Below, piece after piece: positions 56,682 to 64,000 of a DNA stretch of 64,000 nt. Position 1 is the first letter of the stretch. Every line of letters begins with the position of its first letter. This DNA is from Halosimplex rubrum (GTDB taxonomy: Archaea > Halobacteriota > Halobacteria > Halobacteriales > Haloarculaceae): NCBI RefSeq assembly GCF_013415885.1, contig NZ_CP058910.1, positions 2,232,001-2,296,000 on the forward strand, written 5' to 3'. A program made the position numbers and the translations under genes. Under the pieces are notes generated by a model. The model had not been told where the DNA came from and did not search any database. It saw only the letters and a program-made list of their open reading frames with translations.

Positions 56682-58070
56682 CTACTCCCGAACGTCGTCG
56701 ACGAGGTCGCTCGCGACGCCGGTGTAGCCCGCCGGCGTCAGCGCGTGCAGTTCCGCGCGCACGTCCTCGCCCACGTCCAGGTCGTCGATCATCGCCTCGA
56801 AGTCGGCCATCGTCACGTCGCGGCCGCGGGTGGCCTCCTTGACGTGCTCGTAGGCGTCGTCGAAGCCCTCCCGGCGGAGGACCGTCTGGACGGCCTCGCC
56901 GACGACCTCGGGGGTCGCTTCGAGGTCGTCGACCATCACCTGTTCGTTCGGGACGACCTTCGCCAGGCCGTTTTCGAGCTTGGAGTACCCGATGAGACAG
57001 TGGGCCAGCGCGGCGCCGATGTTGCGCTTGACCGTCGAGTCCGACAGATCGCGCTGGAGGCGCGAGGTCGTGACGTAGTCGCCGAGGAAGACCAGGTCGG
57101 AGTTGGCCTTCGAGAGGTTGCCCTCGCTGTTCTCGAAGTCGATCGGGTTGACCTTGTGGGGCATCGTCGACGAGCCGGTCTCGCCCTCTGTGGCCTCCTG
57201 GCCGAGATAGCGGTCGGAGACGTAGAGCCACACGTCGAGGTCCAGATCGAGGAGGACGTTGTTCGCGCCGCGCAGCGCGTCGAAGACGGCGGCGAAGTCG
57301 TCGCAGGGGTTGACCTGGGTCGTCAACGGCTCGTGGTCGAGGCCCAGATCGCGGACGAACGATTCGGAGAAGGCCCGCCAGTCCACGTCGGGGTACGCCG
57401 CGTCGTGGGCGGCGTAGGTCCCCGACGCGCCGGCGAGCTTGCCCGAGACCTCGTCGGTCGCCCGCTCGATGCGGCCGAGCGCCCGCCCCAGCCGCGAGGC
57501 GTAGACGGCCAGTTCCTTGCCGTACGTGGTGGGTGTGGCGGGCTGGCCGTGGGTGCGGGCGAGCATCGGCAGGTCGCGGTACTCGCGGGCCTCCGCGACG
57601 AGGGCGTCGCGCACGTCGCGCAGTTGCGGGACGAGCACCTCCTCGACGGCCGGCTTGACGAGCAGTCGGTGGGCGAGGTTGTTCACGTCCTCGCTGGTGA
57701 GTCCGAAGTGGATCCAGTGGGCGGCGTCGAGGTCCTCGGGCAGGCCCTCGCGGACGAAGTACTCGATCGCCTTCACGTCGTGGTTGGTCGCCGCGTACTC
57801 GCCGTATCCCTCCGTCTCGATGCGCTTGACGAGTGCGGCGTCGTCGTCGTCGAACGCCTCGTAGAGCCCGCGGAGCTGTCCGCGCTGTTCGGCGTCGATC
57901 TCTAGCGGCGTCTCGGACAGGTCCGCCAGCGCGATCAGGTACTCGACCTCGACGCGGGTGCGCGCCCGCATGAGCGCCGCCTCGCTGGCGTAGTCGACGA
58001 GCGGTTCCGTGTACCGCGCGTAGCGTCCGTCGAGCGGCGAGACGGCCCGGAGCGGCGATCGGTCGGTCAT
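56682..58070 (-). CDS. purB: Adenylosuccinate lyase
   Basis: A 462-residue fumarase-superfamily enzyme that acts twice in purine synthesis, on SAICAR and on adenylosuccinate. The signature loop GSSTMPHKVNPIDFENSEGN (about residues 278-297) is present. Substrate residues lie in TSEDVNNLAH (about 125-134) and ARTHGQPATPTTYGKE (His-containing, about 171-186). Length and order are typical. It is divergent from the purN-purH fusion gene at 58236, so the shared intergenic region may control both. Confidence 0.96.
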   Translation of the reverse strand: MTDRSPLRAVSPLDGRYARYTEPLVDYASEAALMRARTRVEVEYLIALADLSETPLEIDAEQRGQLRGLYEAFDDDDAALVKRIETEGYGEYAATNHDVKAIEYFVREGLPEDLDAAHWIHFGLTSEDVNNLAHRLLVKPAVEEVLVPQLRDVRDALVAEAREYRDLPMLARTHGQPATPTTYGKELAVYASRLGRALGRIERATDEVSGKLAGASGTYAAHDAAYPDVDWRAFSESFVRDLGLDHEPLTTQVNPCDDFAAVFDALRGANNVLLDLDLDVWLYVSDRYLGQEATEGETGSSTMPHKVNPIDFENSEGNLSKANSDLVFLGDYVTTSRLQRDLSDSTVKRNIGAALAHCLIGYSKLENGLAKVVPNEQVMVDDLEATPEVVGEAVQTVLRREGFDDAYEHVKEATRGRDVTMADFEAMIDDLDVGEDVRAELHALTPAGYTGVASDLVDDVRE

Positions 58071-58235
58071 GGTCGCTCGTGCGGTGAGTCGGCCAAAGAG
58101 CGTGTCGGTCGGCGGTCGCCGTCGCCCGCGGCAGACCGGTCCGTCGGCCCGAGGGCCGAGCGACCGTGTCGAAAGTGTCGACTATGTCCCCGCCGATTCG
58201 CAACTACTTTGCGCGGCCGCGGCGGCCCTTCGGAC

Positions 58236-59885
58236 ATGAAACTCGCAGGGATGGCGAGCAACCGCGGGCGGAACCTGTTGAACATCGCGGACCGCGCCCC
58301 CGGGGGCGCCGAATTTTCGGTTATCCTCACGAACGACGCCGACGCGCCCGTCCTCGACGCGGCGGCCGAGCGCGGGATCCCGACGGAGGTCGTCGAGCGC
58401 GACGAGGGCGAGGACCGCCGCGACCACGAGGCGCGCGTCCTCGACGCCCTCTCGGGCTACGACTTCGAGTTGGTGACCCTGGACGGCTACATGCGCCTGC
58501 TGTCCGAGCGGTTCCTCGACGAGGCGCCGACGACGCTGAACGTCCACCCCTCGCTGCTCCCCGCGTTCCCCGGCATGGACGCCTGGGGCGACGCGCTGGA
58601 CTACGGCGCGGACGTGGTCGGCTGTACCGTCCACGTCGTCACCGACGCCATCGACGACGACGGCGAGATCGTCGAGGAAGAAGTCGACGGCGGCCCCGTC
58701 GTCACGCAGGAGCCGATCCCCGTCTACGAGGGCGACGACGAGGACGACCTCAAGGACCGCGTCCTCTACGAGGGCGAGTTCAAGGCCTACCCGCGCGCCG
58801 TGAAGTACTTCGCCGAGGACCGCGTGAGCGTCGACTTCGACGCGAACCGGGCGTCGGTCGAGGGGACGAGCGGCGGCGACCTCCCCGCGCGGCTGTTCAG
58901 CTCCGAGGACCGCGCCGCGGACCTGCGCTACGGGGAGAACCCCCATCAGGACGCCGCGGTCTACGCCGACAGCACGGTCGAGGAGGCCAGCGTCGTCGGC
59001 GCCGACCAGCGCAACGAGGGCGCGAAAGCGCTGTCGTACAACAACTACAACGACGCCGACGGCGCGCTGAATCTCATCAAGGAGTTCGACGAGCCCGCCG
59101 CCGCCGTCATCAAGCACACCAACCCCGCTGGCTGTGCGACCGCCGACACGCTGGCCGACGCCTACGCCGACGCGCTCGCGACCGACCCCAAGAGCGCCTT
59201 CGGCGGCATCGTCGCGCTCAACCGCGAGTGCGACGAGGCGACCGCCGCACAGATCATCGACTCGTTCAAGGAGGTCGTCATCGCGCCCGGCTACACCGAC
59301 GCCGCTCTGGAGACGCTGTTCGAGAAGGACAACCTCCGCGTGCTGGACGTGAGCGACGAGATCGGCCGGACCGGCTCGTCCGGCCGCCCTGACTCCTACG
59401 ACGTGACCGAGACGCTCACCGAGAAGAAGCTCGTCGGCGGCCGGCTCGTCCAGGAGCGCGACACCCAGTCGCTCACCGCCGACGACCTCGAAGTGGTCAC
59501 CGAGCGCGAGCCGACCGACGAGCAGGTCGAGGCGATGCTGTTCGCCTGGCAGACCATCAAACACGTCAAGTCGAACGCCATCGTCTTCGCGAAGGGGACC
59601 GAGACCGTCGGTGTGGGGGCCGGCCAGGTCTCCCGCGTCGACGCGGTGGAGATTGCCGATATGAAGGCCGAGAAGGACGCCGAGGGCAAGGACGCCGAGG
59701 GCGCCGTCATGGCCTCGGACGCCTTCTTCCCGTTCCCGGACGGCATCGAGAAGGCCGCCGAGGCCGGCATCGAGGCGGTCATCCAGCCCGGCGGCTCGAA
59801 GAACGACGATATCGTCACCGAGGCCGCCGACGAACACGACATCGCGATGGTCATGACCGGCCAGCGCGCTTTCAGGCACGATTGA
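58236..59885 (+). CDS. purNH: PurN-PurH(C) fusion: GAR transformylase-like and AICAR transformylase domains
   Basis: A 549-residue two-domain protein. Residues 1-200 are a formyltransferase fold (KLAGMASNRGRNLLNI; LVTLDGYMRLLSERFLDEAPTTLNVHPSLLPAFPG with the catalytic Asn-His pair). Residues about 215-549 are the AICAR transformylase part of PurH (RYGENPHQDAAVY; KHTNPAGCATADTLADAYADALATDPKSAFGGIV; QPGGSKNDD). The usual IMP cyclohydrolase half of bacterial PurH is absent, and archaea use a separate PurO. ATG 58236 begins MKLAGMASNRGRN. A TATA-like ACTACTTTG lies at -24 to -33. Confidence 0.93.
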   Translation: MKLAGMASNRGRNLLNIADRAPGGAEFSVILTNDADAPVLDAAAERGIPTEVVERDEGEDRRDHEARVLDALSGYDFELVTLDGYMRLLSERFLDEAPTTLNVHPSLLPAFPGMDAWGDALDYGADVVGCTVHVVTDAIDDDGEIVEEEVDGGPVVTQEPIPVYEGDDEDDLKDRVLYEGEFKAYPRAVKYFAEDRVSVDFDANRASVEGTSGGDLPARLFSSEDRAADLRYGENPHQDAAVYADSTVEEASVVGADQRNEGAKALSYNNYNDADGALNLIKEFDEPAAAVIKHTNPAGCATADTLADAYADALATDPKSAFGGIVALNRECDEATAAQIIDSFKEVVIAPGYTDAALETLFEKDNLRVLDVSDEIGRTGSSGRPDSYDVTETLTEKKLVGGRLVQERDTQSLTADDLEVVTEREPTDEQVEAMLFAWQTIKHVKSNAIVFAKGTETVGVGAGQVSRVDAVEIADMKAEKDAEGKDAEGAVMASDAFFPFPDGIEKAAEAGIEAVIQPGGSKNDDIVTEAADEHDIAMVMTGQRAFRHD

Positions 59886-59911
59886 GCGCCAGCGAGTGAG
59901 GGCCTAAAGCT

Positions 59912-59931
59912 CGTCAGAGCTTGCTCTGACG
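59912..59931 (+). terminator. Stem-loop after purNH
   Basis: CGTCAGAGC (59912-59920) and GCTCTGACG (59923-59931) form a perfect 9-bp stem with a TT loop 27 nt after the purNH stop. There is no T-run, so termination by this hairpin is possible but unproven. Confidence 0.35.
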
Positions 59932-60062
59932 GTGCTTCCGCCACGACTGATCCCCCTCGTCGCGGCCGTCGCTCTCTGGGAACGTCCGAACCGGTTCGCC
60001 GGCGTCTAGCGAGCGTGAAACGACGCGATGGTTTGAACTGTCGGGAGTCCAGTGAGTCCGAC

Positions 60063-60947
60063 GTGTACAGTCGACGGGCGCGTCGTGGCCTCTCGCCGGT
60101 GATCGGGACGGTGTTGCTGGTCGCGATAGTCGTCCTGCTGTCGTCGGTCGCCGCCTACGTCGCCTTCGGTGCGACCGAGGAGCGCGAGCCGGCGCCCGAG
60201 GTGACGCTGGAACTCGAACCGGTCGAGCGGCCGGGCGCCTACGACCTCGAACTCACCAACGGCGAGCGGCTGAACGGCGAGCAGGTTCGCCTCCGTGGCG
60301 CCGCGGACGAGCGGGCGCTGGCGAACCGGGACCTGCTGGCCGGCGACTCGGTGACGGTCTTCCCGACCGACGAGCGGCTTCAGCTGGTCTGGTTCGGCGA
60401 ACACGACGCGAGTTACGTCCTCCGGGAGTTCGAGGTGGAGTCGGAGCTCCCCGAGGCCGACGAAGGCTGTGCGTGGCTGGAAGGGGAGAGAGCGGCGGGC
60501 GTGTCGACAGTCGTGATCGACTTCGTACTCGAATGCGACGTGGTCGCGCAGGTGGACATCACGCTCGAAACCGGTGGGGTCGTGATCGGCTCCATCGACA
60601 GCCGGAACGGGAACGTCGACATCGACAACGGACAGTTGACCGTCTACGGGCCGGTCGCGGCCGACCAGTCCGTCGATATCGACGACGCGAACGTCGTCGG
60701 GTCGGTCAGCGCGGACGACGATATCGCCGTCGACGGCGCGGAGATCTGGGGCGACGTACGCGGCCCCGACGTGGACGTCGACACGGCGACTATCCACGGG
60801 TCGGTCGAGAGCGCCAATCAGGTCGATCTCGACGGGGTGACGGTCACCGGCCACGTCTACGCACCGAGCGTCTCGTGTTCCGACAGCCCGACGATCGACG
60901 GCGAGCCCTGTTCGAGTTACTCTCCGAAGGACCCGAGCGACTACTGA
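60063..60947 (+). CDS. Type IV pilin-headed protein with bactofilin-like beta-helix
   Basis: A 294-residue protein. Residues 1-35 are an archaeal type IV pilin leader: SRRARRG then LSPVIGTVLLVAIVVLLSSVAAYVAF, with class III cleavage after Gly9. Residues about 45-125 form a beta-rich domain. Residues about 172-268 contain five to six 16-17-residue repeats of the type GSV-SADDDIAVDGAEIW, the pattern of bactofilin or polymer-forming beta-helices. The end carries two Cys (CSDSPTIDGEPC). GTG 60063 was chosen to give the short leader; GTG 60015 would add 16 residues. The inferred role is a secreted, membrane-anchored structural protein. Confidence 0.8.
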   Translation: MYSRRARRGLSPVIGTVLLVAIVVLLSSVAAYVAFGATEEREPAPEVTLELEPVERPGAYDLELTNGERLNGEQVRLRGAADERALANRDLLAGDSVTVFPTDERLQLVWFGEHDASYVLREFEVESELPEADEGCAWLEGERAAGVSTVVIDFVLECDVVAQVDITLETGGVVIGSIDSRNGNVDIDNGQLTVYGPVAADQSVDIDDANVVGSVSADDDIAVDGAEIWGDVRGPDVDVDTATIHGSVESANQVDLDGVTVTGHVYAPSVSCSDSPTIDGEPCSSYSPKDPSDY

Positions 60948-61020
60948 GACGTCGGGAGGGCGACGCGGTCGGAATCGGAAGCGGTCGCGACTGACCCGGC
61001 CGGACTCTCCCCGACCGGGC

Positions 61021-61029
61021 GATTTACGG
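61021..61029 (+). promoter_or_regulatory. TATA-like box of the Gfo/Idh/MocA gene
   Basis: GATTTACGG lies 24-32 nt before ATG 61053. Confidence 0.5.
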
Positions 61030-61052
61030 TCCGACGGGGCGGCCGATACGCC

Positions 61053-62135
61053 ATGACCTACCGAGCCATACAGGTCGGGACCGGCGGCCAGGGCGGCCGC
61101 TGGTGCGACACGTTCCTACCGCCGAACGTCGAGAAGGGGCTGGTCGACGTCGTCGCCGCCGTCGACGTGAACGAGGCGGCCCACGAGAACGCCGTCGAAC
61201 ACCTCGGCGTCGACCCCGCCGACTGTTACACCGACGCCGAGACCGCGTTCGCCGAGCACGACGCCGACTTCTGTACGGTCGTCACGCCCCCGTGGACCCA
61301 CGAGGAGGTCGTCGACGCCGCCGTCGACCACGACCTCGATATCCTCTCGGAGAAGCCCATCGCCGACACCCTGGAGGCGTCCGTGCGCATCGCCGAGAAG
61401 GTCGAGCGAGCGGGCCTGAAGATGGGCGTGACCATGAGCCACCGCTTCGACCGGGACAAGACGACGATGCGCCGGCGCCTGCGCTCGGGCGAGCCCGGCC
61501 CGCTGGACTACCTCGTCGGCCGATTCACCTGCAACGCCCGCACCTACGGCGCCTGGGGCGCGTTCCGCCACGACATGGAGCACCCGCTGCTCGTCGAGGG
61601 CGCGGTCCACCAGCTCGACTTCCTCGCGGACATGGCCGGCGCGAACTGCGAGCGGCTCTACGCCGACACCTGGTTGCCCGAGTGGGCCGAGTACGAGGAC
61701 GACGTGCAGGCCACCGTCCAGATGCGCTTCGAGAACGGCGTGCGGGCGACCTGGGAGGGCGCGAAGGCCAACGCGACGACGCTCAACGGCTGGGGGAGCG
61801 ACGCCCTCCGCGCCGAGTGTCGCGACGAGACGCTCGTCCTCGACGACCGCGAGATCGTCCGGTATCCCTACGAGCAGGAGCGCGAGACGGTCGTCGGGGT
61901 CGACGACGCCGACCCCGAACCGGTCCCGCTGGACGAACAGGACGCCTGGGGAAACACCTGGCTGGTCGAGCAGTTCGTCGAGTGGCTCGACGGTGGCGAG
62001 CCGATGGCGACCGACGTGGAGTCGAACCTCCAGTCGGTCGCGCTGGTCGAGGCGGCCATCGAGAGCAGCGAGCGCGACGAGGCCGTCGACCCGCAGGCGT
62101 TGCTCGCCGAGACACGCGAGTCCGTCGAGCTGTAA
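61053..62135 (+). CDS. Gfo/Idh/MocA-family oxidoreductase
   Basis: A 360-residue NAD(P)-dependent enzyme acting on sugars, inositol or related compounds. The N-terminal Rossmann segment is QVGTGGQGGRWCDTF (residues 7-21), the Glu-Lys-Pro motif is SEKPIAD (about 95-101) with the catalytic Lys, and the C-terminal alpha/beta domain includes HPLLVEGAVHQLDFLADMAGA with the catalytic His. The specific substrate cannot be read. It appears monocistronic, with a TATA-like box 24 nt upstream. Confidence 0.9.
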   Translation: MTYRAIQVGTGGQGGRWCDTFLPPNVEKGLVDVVAAVDVNEAAHENAVEHLGVDPADCYTDAETAFAEHDADFCTVVTPPWTHEEVVDAAVDHDLDILSEKPIADTLEASVRIAEKVERAGLKMGVTMSHRFDRDKTTMRRRLRSGEPGPLDYLVGRFTCNARTYGAWGAFRHDMEHPLLVEGAVHQLDFLADMAGANCERLYADTWLPEWAEYEDDVQATVQMRFENGVRATWEGAKANATTLNGWGSDALRAECRDETLVLDDREIVRYPYEQERETVVGVDDADPEPVPLDEQDAWGNTWLVEQFVEWLDGGEPMATDVESNLQSVALVEAAIESSERDEAVDPQALLAETRESVEL

Positions 62136-62230
62136 GCGGGCGCGGCCCCGCGTTTCGGTCGACCCGGACGACGACCGTCGGACGACGCACTCGCCGTGAG
62201 CCTTAGGTGTGCCCGCGACCTGCACGGGGT

Positions 62231-62782
62231 ATGGGACTGACGCAACTGGCCCGCAACCACGTCCCGGCCGCGGCGGTGCTGGCGCTCGCGTTCGCCGCGC
62301 TGTCGACCGTCTCGGTCGCCGGCGCGACCGGGTGGCTGGTCCTCGCCGCGCTGGAGGTCGGCGCGGCGTCGACGCTCGCGACTCTCCTCCCGCTGTTCGC
62401 GCTCGGAACCGTCCTCGGCGTCCCGCTGACCGTCGCCGCCGCGGTCGTCGCGGCGGTCGGTACGGCCGCGCGCGTCTCGGCCGCCGCGGCGGCGAAGCGC
62501 CGCGCCGCGAGCACGCGACTCGGACTGGCCGCCTCCCGAGTCGAGCGCCATCCACTCGCGCGACTGCTGGGGATCGCCACCCTCGTCGAAGATCTGGACA
62601 GCCGCTCGCCCGAACGCCGCGCCGACGACCGCATCGAGCGCCTGAAAGCGCGCTACGTCGACGGCGCGTTCTCGGAGTGGGAACTCGAAGAGCGGACGCG
62701 GATCGTCCTCGACGAGGAGGGCGTCCCGCGCGAGCGCGCCTCCACGATCGACGACGAACTCCGCGCGGCCGAACGGAACTGA
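62231..62782 (+). CDS. Two-helix membrane protein with C-terminal SHOCT-like domain
   Basis: A 183-residue protein. Two membrane helices lie at residues about 12-40 and 50-85, followed by a basic helix (AKRRAASTRLGLAASRVERHPLARL). The C-terminal segment DDRIERLKARYVDGAFSEWELEERTRIVLDEEG matches the short SHOCT-like oligomerisation motif (RLKxxYxxGxISxxEFExR). ATG 62231 begins MGLTQLARNHV. The gene is between unrelated genes. Function is unknown. Confidence 0.8.
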   Translation: MGLTQLARNHVPAAAVLALAFAALSTVSVAGATGWLVLAALEVGAASTLATLLPLFALGTVLGVPLTVAAAVVAAVGTAARVSAAAAAKRRAASTRLGLAASRVERHPLARLLGIATLVEDLDSRSPERRADDRIERLKARYVDGAFSEWELEERTRIVLDEEGVPRERASTIDDELRAAERN

Positions 62783-62868
62783 CTCCGGTGGGGGTGACCC
62801 GCGTCGGCAGCGCGTCGGGCCCGCGTCGTGAGTCGACCGCCTCGAACTAGCTTCGACCGCTCGCGGAG

Positions 62869-63846
62869 TCACCCGACACGGGTCTCCGCAGGCACCTGCG
62901 GGACCCGCGGGAGATCGACCGACCGCGGTTCGAATCGATACGTGAACCCGTATCTCCGCTCGTTCCCGTCGACCCGAGAGACGACGCGCTCCGTGGCCGA
63001 GCGGATCAGTCCGTCGGTCGTGATCCGAACGGTCGCGTCGTACGACGCGACGTTCTCGGCGTCGTACAGCTGCCCGCCCGCGTACCGGTCGGCCCGCAGC
63101 GTCACGACCGTGGCGTCGTCCCGTTCGTCGACATCGGCGACGGAGAAGTTGCCCCGACGGAGCGTCCCCCGGAGCGGGTTCGCGGCCGTCGAGAGGCCGC
63201 GGAGCGCCCGGTCGAACAGCTCGGTCCGGTTCCGCGTGTTGTCGAGCGAGACGTTCCCACCGGCGACGGTGTACTGCCTGACGGCGGTCCCGTTGGCGGC
63301 GATGACCGACGTTCTGTTCCGCCGCTCGCCGTCGACGACACGGTGCGAGCGGGACACGTACCGAACCCGCGTGAGATTCGGCTCGGCCGCCGCTCGCACC
63401 GTCGCGACGAGCGCGCCGTCGCGGAGTGTCGAGTTCGTCGTATGAGTCACGACACCCGCCGTCTCGATCACGTTCGCCTGATGCGTGTGGACCAGCCGCG
63501 TGACGTTACGGACGCCGCTGTCGGCCAACCCTGCCGGAAGCCGGTCGGGCGAAGGCGACGCGGTCGGTGTCGGAGTTGTCGTCGACATCGGTGAGGGCGA
63601 CGCGGTCGGTGCCGGTGTCGGAGTCGAGGTCGCCGTCGGCGAGGGTGAAGGGGACGCTGTCGGCGTCGCCGTCGGCGAGGGTGACGCGGTCGGAGTCTGT
63701 GTCGCTGGCTGCGTCGGGACCGGGGATTCGGTCACCGAGGGGGTCGGCGATCCGGTCCCGGATAGATTCCCGCAACCGGACAGCGCGACGAGCAGGAGCA
63801 GTCCAACCGCTACGACCGTTCGTTGCAGCCGTCTGGTGGAGGGCAT
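62869..63846 (-). CDS. Lipoprotein with Ser/Thr/Pro linker (DUF7537-like)
   Basis: A 325-residue exported protein. The signal peptide ends at the lipobox ALSGC (Cys about residue 25), predicting lipid attachment. A low-complexity linker of TASPSPTATPT repeats follows (about 30-100). The folded part (about 105-325) contains repeated strands such as RYVSRSHRVVDGERRNRT and TVRITTDGLIRSATERVVSRVDGNERRYGFTYRFE. Haloarchaeal proteins of this type, some classed as DUF7537, are probably outer-envelope sensors or binding proteins. Its TATA-like TTTTGTTTCC (complement, 63869-63878) lies at -23 to -32. Confidence 0.8.
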   Translation of the reverse strand: MPSTRRLQRTVVAVGLLLLVALSGCGNLSGTGSPTPSVTESPVPTQPATQTPTASPSPTATPTASPSPSPTATSTPTPAPTASPSPMSTTTPTPTASPSPDRLPAGLADSGVRNVTRLVHTHQANVIETAGVVTHTTNSTLRDGALVATVRAAAEPNLTRVRYVSRSHRVVDGERRNRTSVIAANGTAVRQYTVAGGNVSLDNTRNRTELFDRALRGLSTAANPLRGTLRRGNFSVADVDERDDATVVTLRADRYAGGQLYDAENVASYDATVRITTDGLIRSATERVVSRVDGNERRYGFTYRFEPRSVDLPRVPQVPAETRVG

Positions 63847-63868
63847 GCGGCGTGTGATATCGAGGTCG

Positions 63869-63878
63869 GAAACAAAAA
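63869..63878 (-). promoter_or_regulatory. TATA-like box of the lipoprotein gene
   Basis: The minus strand reads TTTTTGTTTCC over this position, 23-32 nt before the ATG. The last 120 nt of the window beyond it show no gene. Confidence 0.45.
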
Positions 63879-64000
63879 CCCCGCGGTCCGGCGTTTTCGA
63901 CGGCGCGGACGGTGTCCCGGGCGTCCGGTGGCGCCGGTATCCGTTCGTCGAACTCCCCGGTGCCCGGAGGCGGCCCCGAGCAGGGAGATGGCTCAGTTAT

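Noticed and set aside
1..64000. Insertion sequences, integrases, toxin-antitoxin or restriction genes
   Set aside because: No transposase, integrase, toxin or endonuclease motifs were found in any supported frame.

Overview
The window is a high-GC, gene-dense stretch of a haloarchaeal (class Halobacteria) chromosome. Evidence in the sequence: strongly acidic proteins, TATA-like boxes 22-35 nt upstream of start codons with many apparently leaderless genes, and archaeal marker genes (sn-glycerol-1-phosphate dehydrogenase, transcription factor S, archaeal NAC, the NreA repair protein with a PCNA-binding tail, an archaeal type IV pilin leader). The genus cannot be fixed from the sequence alone. 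I see no rRNA, tRNA, CRISPR array, insertion sequence or prophage.

Layout. 1-7.5 kb: end of a TctA-like permease, a cytochrome P450, a three-gene run (UPF0200 kinase-like, UPF0201, HAD hydrolase), a cytochrome b/molybdopterin fusion oxidoreductase, a membrane protein joining calcium-type repeats to a winged helix, and a small winged-helix protein. 7.8-13 kb: a MrfA-like helicase and a giant FG-GAP propeller surface protein. 13.3-15.7 kb: cupin, MOSC protein and flavin disulfide oxidoreductase. 15.8-20.3 kb: an RND exporter with its COG1361-type surface partner. 20.5-26.6 kb: small proteins, NreA, M48 protease, RNase HI operon, a PadR regulator and inorganic pyrophosphatase. 27-33.5 kb: a phosphodiesterase-family protein with an unusual insert, a DoxX operon, transcription factor S, tRNA m1A methyltransferase and NAC. 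33.7-37.5 kb: an Nmad3-like protein and dapA-dapB-dapD. 37.7-45 kb: a winged-helix regulator, single-chain glutamate synthase and glutamate dehydrogenase. 45.5-52 kb: glycerol-1-phosphate dehydrogenase, membrane proteins, an epimerase, a NYN-domain protein, a four-repeat DUF1508 membrane protein and a PUA protein. 52.4-55 kb: lysA-dapE. 55-60 kb: small membrane proteins, a phosphoribosyltransferase, purB and a purN-purH fusion. 60-64 kb: a pilin-headed beta-helix protein, a Gfo/Idh/MocA oxidoreductase, a SHOCT membrane protein and a lipoprotein.

Functional threads. Lysine synthesis by the succinylated diaminopimelate route is split into two loci 15 kb apart, with no epimerase gene (dapF) at either. 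Ammonia assimilation (gltB, gdhB) sits between them. Purine synthesis is represented by divergent purB and purNH. Cell-surface and envelope genes are frequent: calcium-repeat, propeller, RND/COG1361, pilin and lipoprotein genes.

No single locus is clearly a new defence or metabolic system. The most unusual items are the calcium-repeat/winged-helix membrane protein (5135-6811), the DUF1508-tetramer membrane protein (49655-51052), the pilin/bactofilin-like protein (60063-60947), the Nmad3-like gene, and a pair of about 78-nt cruciform-like repeat units upstream of lysA (52146-52422).
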